Part shown: piece after piece, positions 34,301 through 44,775 of the stretch | Layout: every line of letters starts with the position of its first letter | Position numbering within the stretch: position 1 is the first letter of the stretch | Assembly: GCA_963921825.1 (NCBI GenBank) | Contig: OY997596.1 | Coordinates: 11,661,001-11,725,000, forward strand | Source of the DNA: Erodium maritimum | Taxonomy: Eukaryota > Streptophyta > Magnoliopsida > Geraniales > Geraniaceae | Direction of reading: 5' to 3' | Length of the DNA stretch: 64,000 nt | The notes under the pieces: model-generated | Databases searched by the model: none | Told to the model about the DNA's origin: nothing | The model's input: the letters and a program-made list of their open reading frames with translations, nothing else | Translations under genes and position numbers: made by a program

Positions 34301-35050
34301 AAACATGATGTCTCACCTTCTTCTTTTTACAAAAATGCACCAATATTGTCTTTTCATCCTAGTTCTTCACGTTTTCTACATAACATTAAGTTCATCAATA
34401 ACGTGAATCTAACTAACTCAGCAGCAAAAATCACCAAATGTATTGATCCCACATAAACAATTAATCAACCTCTTAATGTTCCACCGGTAAAAGTCATCAA
34501 ATTTATCAAACCCACATAAACAATCAATCAAAACTCACAAGTGAACAACTGCAGGAACTTGGTAATTACAATACAGAAAAAGACCCACCGGACGCCAGTG
34601 CCTTTCTTCCAGAGACCGGCGCCAGTGGAGAGGCCGATGTCGGCCGCCATAGTGCAGAAAAGGGAAAACTAAACCCTAACAGATTACAACGTGAAACCTC
34701 CAACAAATACGAACATATACAAAATAGCAAGAACTCACCGGCTAGGAAGGACGATGACTCGTCAGAAATGATGTTGCTGGCGTGGGACATTGACAGGGAC
34801 AGAAGCGATTGCCGACCTCATATACACGGTTCCGAGACCATCTGTGTTCCATAATAGCGACCATCTGGGAACAAAAATTAATTGGCGACCTTCAATGCAC
34901 AGCAAAACGGCCGGAGCCCGTGTAAATGCAGAGAAGGCGTAGCGAGTGAGTGGAGAGAATGGGCGTAGAAGCGTTGTGGAGAAATAGTTAGATCAGAAGT
35001 GTGCCACGCTGGCATGAAGCCTGGCATTAGTGTCTTAAAGATTAGGATTC
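31389..35050. other. AT-rich block, possible Helitron or gene-fragment carrier
   Basis: The left edge reads TCTAACTAGTGTACGGGCAC, followed by an inverted repeat GCACCG/CGGTGC (31,404-31,424). The right side (35,005-35,050) has a short GCCA-CGC-TGGC hairpin. This loosely resembles a Helitron, but the 3' CTRR end is not clear. The interior is AT-rich and intron-like on the minus strand: a 34,042-34,083 segment is bounded by CAG and GTTAGA, and an ATG at 34,790 leads to SNIISDESSSFLAG and then a GTGAGT donor. These could be captured exons; I recognise no gene. Confidence 0.3.
34560..34800 (-). pseudogene. Possible captured first exons of an unknown gene
   Basis: On the minus strand an ATG at 34,790 opens a short coding run ending at a GTGAGTTC donor near 34,738. 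About 70 bp later, after a TTAG acceptor, a second run with an ATG reads MAADIGLSTGAGLWKKGTGV. The GC content is higher than in its surroundings. No domain recognised. It could be the 5' end of a gene fragment carried by a transposon, or chance. Confidence 0.25.
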
Positions 35051-35145
35051 CCTTTTAAGTAGACAAATCTATAATCATATTTTATTTTCCTTATTCTAAT
35101 TAAATAAATAAAAACACCAAATATACACAAATATATGTCTTGGCC

Positions 35146-36575
35146 GAAAAATCGTTCCTCTAGAGTTCCTCTTTATTTCAAAAAGTTCTCCCCCAATCAT
35201 TTATATCACCGCTGACCACATCAAGCCTTCTCTCCGCCCCGATCCGTCAACCACCATGTCTGCTCGATCACCACACTCGCCAGCCTCTGTTCCAATGTCC
35301 CGATTGTTGGTCCGTCGCCAGCCTACAACCAGATCGGCCCATTGGGGATCCTGGATCATCTCACGGGGTGATTCCGATGCCCTCTCCACTGATCGGCACC
35401 TATTGCCACATGAAATGGCGTACCCCACCCCGTTTCCCACCCTAGTCAATCGGAATCGTGAACCTTATCGTCGCATCGTTAGTTTGAAGCGGACAATGAA
35501 GGGTAACTCAAGCCCTATTTGATGTCCAATCATACCGCCATGGAGATAAGGAACCGAGGCTCGATCAAGGCACACCCGGTGAGTATGATCCCACCCCATC
35601 ATTACCATCGTCTTCCCCCTCCCCCCCCCACCCCCCCCCCCCCCCACAGGTCCCGCCCTAGGCAAGACCGATCCATTGTATGGTGTGACGATAAGCGAGA
35701 ATGGACGCCCGATCCGAAATCAAAAACTGAGGATCACTGGTCCTACTCAGGTGTCCCCTCCTAATGGAGGCCAATCCACTATTATGAACGCACATTCTTC
35801 AAACCGACCACGTCCGGATTAGAGGGACATGACCCTCTTGACTGGGCACCACGGACGACGGCTATGCTGTTGCGGCTCCAGGTGACACTAGACACCTGCC
35901 CCTACCAATATATTGAGCGTGGGAGCAATCACAACCTTGATATCGAGAGACAAGAGAACCAAAGGACTGCACAACCACCCGAGTCTATCACGAGGGATAG
36001 CCGAGACGAACCTCATTGGTACTCATCCCCTCATAGGGAAACGGAGCCTCCCTTTCTGGCATATGGACCGGTGGAGCCTCGGTGGTACATCTCCTCTCTG
36101 GAGATGGATGGCTCTAAGTACCCTACCTAGGACACTATGGACTCCACCGACACTTCTATGTTAGATGGTCACGATGGGGCATAAGCGAGGCATGGTTAAC
36201 TGCCTCACGGGTCGCCATGAGCCATCCAGGGCACCTCGAGTGTCACAGAGAAGCCACACCCAAGCCCCAATGAATCAGATACACTCTGATTCCCAGCTTC
36301 CTCCTTTCCCTGGCATGCTCCTAGGCCGCCTAGTATAACACACTGACATTGATCAAGTCGAGACGGGGAAAGCTCAAAGGGACACTAGTACTCAACACAG
36401 TTGGAATAGGGAACGACCCCCTAAACTCTCCCTAGATCTATCTGGGTTACTAGATATAAGATCAGTGCTCACGAAGTTGTATCTAATCCTAATTTAATTA
36501 TTTACACGCATGTACGGTCTTTATGTCCTTTCCATTTTCTATGAATAAAAAAGTCGTTTGATTTCGTCAAAAAAA
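35146..36575 (+). mobile_element. Polyadenylated non-LTR retroelement, 1.43 kb
   Basis: Flanked by 13-bp duplications, ATATGTCTTGGCC, at 35,133-35,145 and 36,576-36,588. It ends GAATAAAAAAGTCGTTTG, ATTTCGTC and A7-8, close in style to the tails of the other LINE derivatives here. Coding potential is a proline/arginine-rich protein broken by stops (for example an 88-codon run at 35,256-35,522). I recognise no domain. Without a reverse transcriptase it is non-autonomous; the proline/arginine-rich content recalls linkers of plant LINE ORF1 proteins. A C-rich run lies at 35,617-35,646. Confidence 0.8.
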
Positions 36576-36588
36576 ATATGTCTTGGCC

Positions 36589-37049
36589 AAAATCACTTTT
36601 CTGGCTTAGCCAATTTATCTTGTATATTTTAATTCTTTATTTTATTTAAATCAATATCATGCGATACATTTAAATAAATACAAATAAATATGTAGTAAGA
36701 TGCATAAATTTATGAATGAAGTATCGAGCAGTGGAATTTTAATTTGTATGATGGTAATAAGGTGTCAACCATTAATCGAATTCAAAGCCACGAGGTATTT
36801 TTCTCTTTGGGCCCGCAAGGGTTTCATCACTTTACGCGCCACTCCCGTCGATACGCCGCCACTCTTCTCCATTATTTGATTCATCACTACTCCTCTCCCC
36901 TCCAACATAATTTCGCCACGGGGATCTTTTCGTTGTTCACTATTAAGATCTGTTGTGGTGATTTTGGCTTTGATATGCTTGGTTTCTAGACTGCGTTTTT
37001 GTATCCGACTGTTTTGCTTCACTTATCATCTGTGCGGATTATTATGGCT
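36589..37049. other. Intergenic between two LINE-derived pieces
   Basis: No domain recognised. The right half (from about 36,800) has higher GC and may be the unrecognised upstream part of the LINE fragment that follows. Confidence 0.4.
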
Positions 37050-37735
37050 TTGATTTAGGCTTGAAATTATCGTGGTTTGGGAGTCCCATCACGCATGTAC
37101 GGTCTTTATATTCAACAATTAAAGGACTTGATCCTCTAACTTAAACCCGATATGGTATTTCTCACTGAAACCTATAAATCGGAGTCCCATCACCCGCGAT
37201 CGCGTATGGTCTTATTGCTTCGGAACCTCAGTTTCCACGCGGGTACAGATTTACCAGCGGTGGGAAAAAAGGGAGTATCATGTTATTACGGTCATAACGT
37301 TGTCGGGTTGAGATCAAGTACAAGGAACAAATCCACGCTGATCTGAATGTATGCATAGGGCACGAACCGATGATGCGGTTCTCTAGGGTGTTTGGGGAAT
37401 AGATGCATCGTACATGGGAATTACTTAGACGTCTTGGTCGAGGCACACAGACTGGAGATGGGATCTATATGAGGGAATTTAACGGAATTTTAAATCCGGA
37501 GGAGAAGAGAGGAGGGTGGCCATATCTCGTGGACTTTATCCAAGCTTTCCATGGCCCCAACAACCAGGCGAAGTCTATTACGCAAACTCGTTGTGTCTAA
37601 TGAGTCAAAGGATGAGCAACGAGGCGTGTATGAGGATATATGCCTTGCCCTGCCAAGGTTGGTATAAGTCCAACATTTTGATTCCCCTATTCCCTAGAGT
37701 TCTCCCTAGATGCCCGTTGTCCCTTAAATCGGACC
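37050..37735 (+). pseudogene. LINE endonuclease fragment, plus strand
   Basis: A piece of a LINE ORF2 N-terminus, parallel to the minus-strand LINE at 2,936-3,606. Reading around 37,090-37,180 gives VRSLYSTIKGLDPL and MVFLTETYKSESH. Around 37,400-37,560 it gives MHRTWELLRRLGR, then a DFNGIL-like segment (EFNGILNPEEKRGG) in which the usual aspartate reads as glutamate. The end of the endonuclease and all of the reverse transcriptase are missing, so the piece is truncated on the right where the Ty1-copia copy starts. Several stops and frame changes are present. Confidence 0.75.
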
Positions 37736-37740
37736 GTATC

Positions 37741-39566
37741 AATTGACATGGGCATTTTTAGGTCGAGTCGAGTACTGATTACTATGAGCTGCAGTTGAGT
37801 AACCATCCATGTAGAGACTATCCAGTCCCCGCCTCTTGGCGATTGCCAAGAACAACCAACCGGGCTTTGTAACGTTCCAGTGTGTCATTAGAGCACAACT
37901 TGACCTTGAAAATCCATTTGTTTCCGATAGCATGTTTGCTTGGTGGTAAATCCACAACATCCCAAAGTGCCAGTTTGTTCAAGAGCAACAACTTAATCCT
38001 TTGTTGCCAACTTCCAATGATCATGTTTCATTGCTTCTTGAAACGACGTTGGTTCTTCATATGCAGACACCGCTGCCTAGTACGATTGTTGTGGAACAGA
38101 ATACCGATCATTAGAAACGAAATTCGCTAGAGGATAATGACACTTACTTAAATAAATTTGAAGGGATCTTGAAGAGGGTGAGACATGAGAGGGTTTATCA
38201 TTCGCTTTGGTGTCATAAGTGACGTAGTCTTTGTGCCACATAGGTGTTTTGGTTACTTGATGACCACGACCAAGAGGTTCAGGAGCAACAAGAGATGTTG
38301 GGGTTTTAGTCGGATCAAGTGGAAAATTTTGTCCAAAGGAGGTGTCGTTCGACACCGCATCTATACATGCATCAATTTTCCCCAAAGAACCGACATCTTC
38401 AACATCTGAAATAATTGCTCGTGTAGGATTAAACTCCCCTTGAGTTGGTGCACGAATGGAAGAGGAGAAATGGTCTAAAAACGGGAATACCTCTTCATGG
38501 AAAATCACATATCGGGATACAAAACTCTTCTCCTCTAAAAGATCATAGATCAACCAACCTTTTTCCAAATGAATAACCCAAGAAGATACAATGAGCACTA
38601 CGATCTTTAAATTTATCATTGGAGCTGCGTACCTTTCTTGCATAGCATAGGCAACCAAATGTCCTTATTTCATCATATGATGGAGGTTTATTGAAGAGAA
38701 GTTCATATGGTGTTTTACCATTTAGAAGAGGCGTGGGTGTCCGGTTGATCAAATAAGTAGTTGTTTGGATACTCTCACCCCAAAATTTCATGGGTAAGCG
38801 AGCTTGAAACAACAATGCTCGTGCAACATTGAGAATGTGGCGGTGTTTGTGTTCCGCACGGCACGACCATTCTGTTGGGGCGTGTCTACACAAAAGGTTT
38901 GATGAGTAATTCCATTGTCAGCGAGATATGACTTCATACAGGTAAACTCTGTGCCATTGTCTGTTATGATAGTTTGTACTTTCTTGCCAAATTGCCTATC
39001 AATCCATGCAAAGAAATTCTTGATAATGATAGAACCGCAAATTTCTCGACAAGAAAATGTGTCTAGAGAGCCCGAGAGAAATCATCAACAATAGTGAGAA
39101 GATAAGTAGAACAAGACGTTGAATTTATGCGGTAAGGACCCCAAACATCGCAATGAATCAATGAAAGCAAATCCTCAATTTTATTGAAACTATCAGAAAA
39201 TGGTACACGAGTTTGTTTGGCCCGAAAGTAGACATCAGAACATCTATCCAAAGCACAAGAACTACGAGAAAATGACCAATAGCGGAAAGAAAACTTAAAA
39301 CCTTAATAGACGGATGACCCATTCTACGATGCCATAAGTCTCGGTTATCAACTCTGGAGGCACTTTGGCTTGAGTAACAATTGAAACAACATGATGATAA
39401 ACCTCGTCACACTCTTCACCTGCTCCAATCAAAGTCTTCGAAGCTTGGTCTTGTATCACATAAAAATTTTCAGTAAAGACAACGACACTTGCAACATTAT
39501 GCAATAGTTGAGCAGCAAAAATCAACGTAGTAGATAAATCAGGTGAGTAAAAAACATGACGCAAGA
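37741..39566 (-). pseudogene. Ty1-copia integrase and start of reverse transcriptase
   Basis: Minus-strand pieces of integrase (DLLSLIHCDVWGPYRINS, TYLLTIVDDFSRA, then ARLPMKFWGESIQTTTYLIN and GKTPYELLFNKPPSYDEIR) are followed by the N-terminal reverse transcriptase signature GNKWIFKVKLCSNDTLERYK. The remaining reverse transcriptase and RNase H are absent. A fossil with several breaks. Confidence 0.88.
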
Positions 39567-40830
39567 TCAATTTTCCTCCAAGAGAGAGAGAGGGTCATGT
39601 CGAGTTGCCCAAGCTACCCCATTATTGGGAAGTTTAATCGAGCAAGGAGCTATCTTAGTGAGGTTAGTAAGAAGAGTAATATCTCCAGTCATATGATATG
39701 ATGCCCCTGAATCGATGATCAAATCATAGCGACTATTAGTGCCATATAATATGAGTTTTTCATTGTTACCCGTAAGCTTATCCGAAGACGATATGCGAGA
39801 GTCAATGATCTTAGCGAGATGAGACCATTGTGTTGCCGTGGGTGAGGGTATGCCAGACGAGGTTTCCACGTCATTAGCCCGTGGTTGAGAATTTCCACGT
39901 CCTCGACCACGTCCCCGGTTGGAATTCCTCGATAAGCTGGGTCCCGAATTTTGTTCATACACTCTTTTAATGACATCCGATAATCCGATAATCTTGAAAC
40001 ATCCACTCTTTTCATGACACGTACGGTTGCAATGAGTAAATGTCAAGGATTTCTTCGAAACATATGAATTTGTGGAAGCTGCTAGTAAAATTGGAGACAA
40101 TTTCTCTTGTTCAGCTTGTGCATCGTTCAAATGTCTCTCTTCCTGAATAATCTGAGAGTAAACGGTACCCAAAGTCTCATCCTTGAGACGAGCAAGAATG
40201 TTAGAACAAGTCGTACCGAATTTTGAACCCAAAAGACCCATAAGGAATTGATTAATTTGCATCTGCTCGTTCTTCTTGTTATATTTCCTCATGGCTGCAC
40301 AAGTGGATTCTCCGCAGCAACACACAAATCCCTTTTCTGGCGTCCCAAATTAACTTGAGACAAGAGAAATACGCTTCAACCGTATCTTTCTCTTGTCGAC
40401 ACTTCGTGTGATCAACATGAAGTTGATTCTCCTTCGTTCCATCATTCACGCCATAACGGCGTTTAATGCTCAACCACATGGTCGGGGCTTTATCAACTAA
40501 GGAGATCGACGAGCGGAGTTTCTCCTCAACACTCGCGAACATCCATCTGATGATCATGGAATTGACAATGTCCCATCGTTCTTCATCATCAGATCCATCA
40601 GCGAGTCGCGAAAGAGACCCATCAAGAAAACCCAATTTTCGTTTGGATTTCATGGCGTTGTTAAATAGCTTTGACCATCGTTCATAACTGGCGCCATTTA
40701 AAAGAATTGACGTCTGCACATTCCCCGTACTATCGGTGGGATGAAGGTAGTATGGTGAGGCAAGAGCTGCAGATTGAGTGGTTGCGACGACAGGTTGCTA
40801 GGGGTTCATCATGGTCGACGACGATTTTAG
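39567..40830 (-). pseudogene. Ty1-copia gag, zinc knuckle and protease remnant
   Basis: Minus-strand reading shows a copia gag (ILLNGASYERWSKLFNNAMK, then KLGFLDGSL and the VEAYFSCLKLIWD region), a CCHC-type knuckle segment (HCNRTCHEKSGCF) and the protease motif LIIDSGASYHMTGD with the catalytic DSG triplet. These belong to one fossil gag-pol with a few breaks. Confidence 0.88.
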
Positions 40831-40873
40831 TTTTTTTTTCGTATCAAGCAATCTTAGGTCATGCCCGATGGAG

Positions 40874-40885
40874 GCTCTGATACCA
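40874..40885 (-). promoter_or_regulatory. Primer-binding site of the Ty1-copia copy
   Basis: GCTCTGATACCA on the plus strand, i.e. TGGTATCAGAGC on the element strand, directly next to the LTR: initiator-Met tRNA type. Confidence 0.92.
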
Positions 40886-41198
40886 TGTCAAGATAATAAA
40901 TTGTTGAATAATTCTGTGTTTATATTATCGGTGTGGAGATTACATATATATATATATACAAACCTTATTTCGGGTCAGAACGTAGAACTAATATGGGCCA
41001 TTGATTACCCAGATCGGATGGCCACCGAAATTCAAGGTGGTGGTGATTGATTACGAAATCAATGACAAGATATGCATTAATTAAAAAGATATTAAAAGAT
41101 ATGCATTAAATATGGGCCTTTATTTCTATGATCCAAGGGTCCAGATTAAAAATTTATAGTTCTGACGAAGATATAGAGTTTGTACCTGATTGTTATCA
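40886..41198 (-). repeat. LTR (5') of the Ty1-copia copy
   Basis: 313 bp. Plus-strand reading starts TGTCAAGATAATAAATTG and ends GATTGTTATCA, giving TG...CA ends in the element's own orientation. It abuts the primer site. No matching second LTR was seen. Confidence 0.8.
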
Positions 41199-41629
41199 TA
41201 TATATATATATAGGGACGCTATCAGGTGTGAACCACCTGTAATATGCGAACCTGCAAACTGCATCAGGACCGTCTATCTATCAACAGCGCGTGCGATGTA
41301 CGGCTCAGAGCTAAGCGCGCGAATTGGAACCAATTCTGGGCCACGCGCCTCTTCTCAGGGGCAAAAATGGAATTTACCATTTTTAATTACGCGCGCGGCC
41401 CAGATTCTCTCGCAAAACAGAATAATTATATCTGCAATCTAAGCCTGTTCTTCTGAGATTTTAATTTAGACCAAATTGTCGTAAATAAAAACTGATAAAC
41501 ACAATGCTTGTCGTTTTAAACTGGAAAAAAATTAAAAAATTCTGATCCTCAAACAAATTCTTCTATATATGCAAAAAATAATAGCAGTATAATAAAAAAA
41601 AATTATGTCTGCTTTCTTTTCCTATCATT

Positions 41630-42060
41630 TGACCTCTTTAGTGTAACTGCAAACAATTTGTTCTTTATCCGCAAACGGATATATCAATATCAGCAAACAG
41701 ATTTCATTTTGGTTTAGTTGGTCTAGATTCCATTATATTCTCAAACAATAAAAAATAAAACCTCAAAAAACACCCTATGTACGCTCCTCTTTTGTTCAAC
41801 CTATGTTACGAAGGAAAATGTTTTTCTTGGTATTCTGTCAACTTTCGCAAACTGGGATTCCTCTATTCGCAAACGACATTAACTGTATCCTCATAAAACA
41901 ATTCTGCAAACTAAATATCAAAAACGGATTTGTCCTCTTTAGCTTATCCGCAAACGATTTGTTAGTCATCCGTAGAAGATTATATCGTTATCCGCAAACG
42001 AGAAAAATTGTATCCTCATATGAGATACAGATGAAACAATTAAAGATTAAACATGTTTAG
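41630..42060. repeat. CGCAAAC motif cluster, left part of MULE
   Basis: Eight GCAAAC copies in 430 bp, in contexts such as TTATCCGCAAACG and TATTCGCAAACG, plus TTCTCAAAC variants. Two loose copies of a longer unit (CTCTTTAG...GCAAACGATTTGTT...ATCCGCAAACG) start near 41,633 and 41,935; a third is at 42,575. The segment CTTTTGTTCAACCTATGTTA near 41,790 matches the 3' flank of the gene at 42,180, so this may be the tail of a lost sister gene. Confidence 0.75.
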
Positions 42061-42179
42061 GGACCCACCAATCCAACCAAACCCTACATTTTGCCTATAT
42101 ATACAGAAAAACTGTGCAAACAAAACATAAAGTCAACATCAACTCTTAGCAAACCTCAACTCTCTCCCAATTATAAACC

Positions 42180-42449
42180 ATGGATGCTTGCAACACCGAG
42201 AAGGGTAAGAGCACGAACATCGATCTTCTAACAAAGGAAAAGCTGATGAAGAGGGGAGATGCCATACTCACAAAATACAACATTCTTCTCAATGTTGAGA
42301 AGGTCACAATGAAGCACAAGTACTTAAAGGTGATGCTGTTGGAGGCAAAACTTGATATCGATCTTCTTGTGGTTGAGACCGCCAAAATCGCCGATAACGA
42401 CATGTCATGTGACTGCATAACTATAGCCAAAGACCTCTTGCCAGAGTGA
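42180..42449 (+). CDS. Small lysine-rich accessory protein A (89 aa)
   Basis: Unrecognised. ATG in AACCATGG context, with a TATA-like CCTATATATACAG about 80 bp upstream (42,093). Highly charged and leucine-rich, predicted helical or coiled-coil throughout (KEKLMKRGDAILTKYNILLN, then MLLEAKLDIDLLVVETAK). Same size, orientation and flanking motif landscape as the other small genes in this MULE. The C-terminus may be frameshifted: one nucleotide later, from about 42,435, the +1 frame reads ARVTEVNRAMNDLEEDG, resembling the C-terminal helix of the gene at 53,124-56,372 (ITEVILAVNKAMK). The 3' region shares TCTTTTGTTCAACCTGTGTT with 41,790. Confidence 0.6.
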   Translation: MDACNTEKGKSTNIDLLTKEKLMKRGDAILTKYNILLNVEKVTMKHKYLKVMLLEAKLDIDLLVVETAKIADNDMSCDCITIAKDLLPE

Positions 42450-42574
42450 CAGAAGTTAACAGGGCAATGAACGACCTAGAAGAAGATGGCTTTCTTCTAC
42501 TCTTTTTTTATGGTGCTCTTTTGTTCAACCTGTGTTATGAATGAAAAGATTTCCGATAAATGTCATTTGCTCTA

Positions 42575-42745
42575 TTTAGCTTTTCTGCAAACGATTTATT
42601 CTTCATCCGCAAACTATTATGTCGATATCCGCAAAAGGCTTTCATTTTGGTTTACTTTTTTGCAATCTGGAATGATTATATACGCAAACTGGGGTTCTTG
42701 TATTTGCAAACGAAAACAACTGTATCCACAAACCAAAAATAAGCT
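42575..42745. repeat. CGCAAAC motif cluster
   Basis: Third copy of the longer unit starting CTCTATTTAGC, with TTTCTGCAAACG, CATCCGCAAACT, TATACGCAAACT and TATTTGCAAACG. Confidence 0.75.
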
Positions 42746-42813
42746 TAAACATGATTGATTTCATATGTTGAAATATTTACTTTCCACAAAAAGAAATTAA
42801 AAAACTACAGTAA

Positions 42814-43473
42814 TTAAGCATCATCATCCCAGAAATCTTCTTCATCTTCAACAACTCCTTCCTCAGGATCCTCCCCATATGGGTCTATGTTGTCTTCTTC
42901 TTACTCTTCTCCCTCTTGCTCTTCTTCATCATCCTCTGCATGGACATCTTATTCATCATCATCCAGCCAATCTTCATCAACATAACAACTGTCTTCTTCA
43001 TCATCCTCTGCAGGAGCAAGTGCGGCAGCAGGTGCGGGAGCTGGTGCGACAGCAGGTGCGGGAGCTGGTGCGGGAGCAGGTGCGGTTGGAGGTTCTTCTT
43101 TTTCTGGTTCAAACTCTGCATCTCCTTCCTCCTCATTCTCCTCTTCATCCTCTTCATCTTCTTCCTCACTCTCCTCTTCTTCTTCTTCATCTTCTTCCTC
43201 ATTGTCCTATTCATCTTCATCTTCATCCGGCGGTGATTCATAATCAGGATCCCCCGGTTGAGGAATGTCGTACTCATTGATGAGAGGGTCATCATCATCA
43301 GAGGAGGAGGAGGAGGAGGAAGGATTCAGCCTGCGCCTCTTTGAACAGACGTCGTCGTCGTCATCATCACAACTGAAGATTTGTGATGGTGGAGACTTGC
43401 ATTCGAAAGATTGTCATTTGTCTCCATCACTGTTAGAATACAGAATAGATGGAGACTTGGGAGATGATGACAT
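42814..43473 (-). pseudogene. Acidic nuclear-type protein gene, copy 1
   Basis: Minus-strand reading from an ATG at 43,473 gives SSSPKSPSILYSN, a basic SKRRRLNPSSS patch (nuclear-localisation-like), then long aspartate/glutamate runs, an alternating alanine-proline stretch (EPPTAPAPAPAPAPA) and a final DEEDFWDDDA. Four in-frame stops interrupt it (codon 20, then near 43,213, 42,955 and 42,900), so it is a pseudogene or, less likely, several spliced pieces. It shares the KRRRL-then-acidic layout with the intact acidic gene at 56,809-57,117. It lies head-to-head with the small gene at 44,060 across CACGTG boxes. Acidic proteins of this sort may act as histone or chromatin binders; that is inference. 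Confidence 0.6.
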
Positions 43474-43755
43474 GGCTACCTATCACGATAGGGATGATGA
43501 GAAAATATTTGATTTGTATTTAAATATAAAGATATCAAAAGGGTATCAGAAAATTTGGGGAAATGGAACGACGCCATTAATTTGGGAAGCTTTTCGTTTG
43601 GCGCGAAGAGATTTTTGTAATGATGACAGAAGATATTGAAATGAATGGGCGAAATGAAAGGGCGGTTATAGTCAGATCAAAAATGAAACGACGGTTGCGT
43701 GTATTCAGATCAAAAATTAAAATCATGATTACCTTACTTTTTACTGCATGCTTGA

Positions 43756-43761
43756 CACGTG
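43756..43761. promoter_or_regulatory. CACGTG (G-box) between divergent genes
   Basis: TTGACACGTGTTCT lies between the acidic gene (minus) and small gene B (plus). A second box, GGCACGTGTCCC, lies at 43,943-43,948. The same TTGACACGTGT(T/C)CT text occurs in the equivalent positions at 57,331 and 58,693. Confidence 0.6.
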
Positions 43762-43774
43762 TTCTAACCTGTTG

Positions 43775-43915
43775 AATTTCGGAAATTAATATTCTGAAAA
43801 TACAAAATTCTAGTTTGCGGAAATAATCATTCTGTTTTACGTAAAATGGTTTACAATTTTGCGGAAATGAGAATGATGTTTTGCGAATAATGTACATTCT
43901 ATTTGCAAAAATGTG
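43775..43915. repeat. Motif cluster, reverse orientation (GTTTGCGG)
   Basis: TAGTTTGCGGAAAT, TTTTGCGGAAATG, TTTTGCGAATAA and ATTTGCAAAA: the same motif as elsewhere but on the opposite strand, within the divergent promoter region. Confidence 0.7.
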
Positions 43916-44059
43916 CTTTCATCACATTACGTGCGTGCTTGGCACGTGTCCCACCAAATACTCTAAATCAATACCCCTATAAATATACCCCCTCTATCAC
44001 CGATAAAAAAATTATTCACACTCACATCTCTTCTGAATTATTAGATCATACATACGAAA

Positions 44060-44326
44060 ATGGAATCATCATCAAAAAAACTCAAAATGGAAGTTCTAGA
44101 CAAAGAACATCATGGGTCTGTGCGTGAGCTTCGACATCTGAAGATGTCTATCATCAAGTCCCATTTGATGATAGCACATGACAGGGTGGTCAATCTGATG
44201 GCTGAATTGTATGAAGAAGACATATCCAACGCGGATGAAGAACACAAGGAGTGCGTGAAGAGCATGAGGAAGACACTCGTGTTGTATAAGACTATAATTG
44301 GAAGCATTGTAAAACAGGGCATCTAA
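44060..44326 (+). CDS. Small coiled-coil accessory protein B (88 aa)
   Basis: Unrecognised. The ATG has a good plant context (GAAAATGGA), a TATA-like CCCCTATAAATATAC sits about 85 bp upstream (43,976), and a GGCACGTGTCCC box about 115 bp upstream. The N-terminus carries a lysine patch (SSSKKLK), and the body is a single amphipathic helical region (RELRHLKMSIIKSHLMIAHD, then RVVNLMAELYEEDIS). It is full-length and uninterrupted. The 3' flank (TGATGTCTTTTGTG... TGAATCAATGAAAA) resembles that of genes C and E although the proteins barely align, pointing to a shared origin with fast protein change. DNA or protein binding through a coiled coil is a guess. Confidence 0.7.
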   Translation: MESSSKKLKMEVLDKEHHGSVRELRHLKMSIIKSHLMIAHDRVVNLMAELYEEDISNADEEHKECVKSMRKTLVLYKTIIGSIVKQGI

Positions 44327-44499
44327 GGGATTGCATGAACTTTCCCTTATGTTTTGATGTCTTTTGTGTTGGCTTTTGGTTCTTCTGTTTGATGTCGTTA
44401 TTTTTGTTGTTCTTCCTGACTACAGATGAATCAATGAAAATCTTTTTGTTTAAGTAAATATGCACTAAAATTTACACAATATATTAGACTATACTACCT

Positions 44500-44775
44500 A
44501 GTTTGCAAAATGTATACAATAGTCCCGCAAACAAGATACCTTGTTTTCTCAAACTCGTAAAGCCACTAACGCAAACATCATATTTCGTTCTTCTTTAATA
44601 TTTGAGAAAAGATTTCGTGTGGCTCGAGAGAGATTCCTAGTTTGCAAAATGTACACAATGGTTCCGCAAACAAGATACCTTGTATTCTCAAACTCGTAAA
44701 GTCACAAACGCAAACATCATAATAGTTCTTGTTTAATATTTGAGAAAATATTTCGTGTGGCTCGAGAGAGATTTA
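44500..44775. repeat. Roughly 137-bp tandem duplication carrying CGCAAAC motifs
   Basis: The block TAGTTTGCAAAATGTATACA ... CCCGCAAACAAGATACCTTG ... AACGCAAACATC ... CGTGTGGCTCGAGAGAGATT is present twice (about 44,500-44,635 and 44,638-44,773) with a few differences. Each copy holds three GCAAAC-type motifs and a TTCTCAAAC variant. Confidence 0.9.

Larger units (their letters stand above)
37741..41198 (-). mobile_element. Ty1-copia retrotransposon, truncated, minus strand
   Basis: A fossil copia element read right to left: one 313-bp LTR (40,886-41,198), an initiator-Met primer site, gag, zinc knuckle, protease, integrase and only the very start of reverse transcriptase, after which it stops abruptly near 37,741. 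The second LTR is absent, so the 3' half has been lost. It has several breaks and cannot be active. Its LTR end lies about 15 bp from the presumed left end of the MULE, with a TA repeat between. Confidence 0.9.

Noticed and set aside
31389-35050. Search for tRNA or other RNA genes in the AT-rich block and elsewhere
   Set aside because: No cloverleaf with A and B box sequences was visible. The only tRNA-like text is the primer sites of the LTR elements.
42879-43280. Plus-strand frames rich in Leu/His/Pro and Phe across the acidic gene
   Set aside because: They are the reverse complement of Asp/Glu-coding repeats. The minus-strand acidic reading with a nuclear-type basic patch explains the sequence better.
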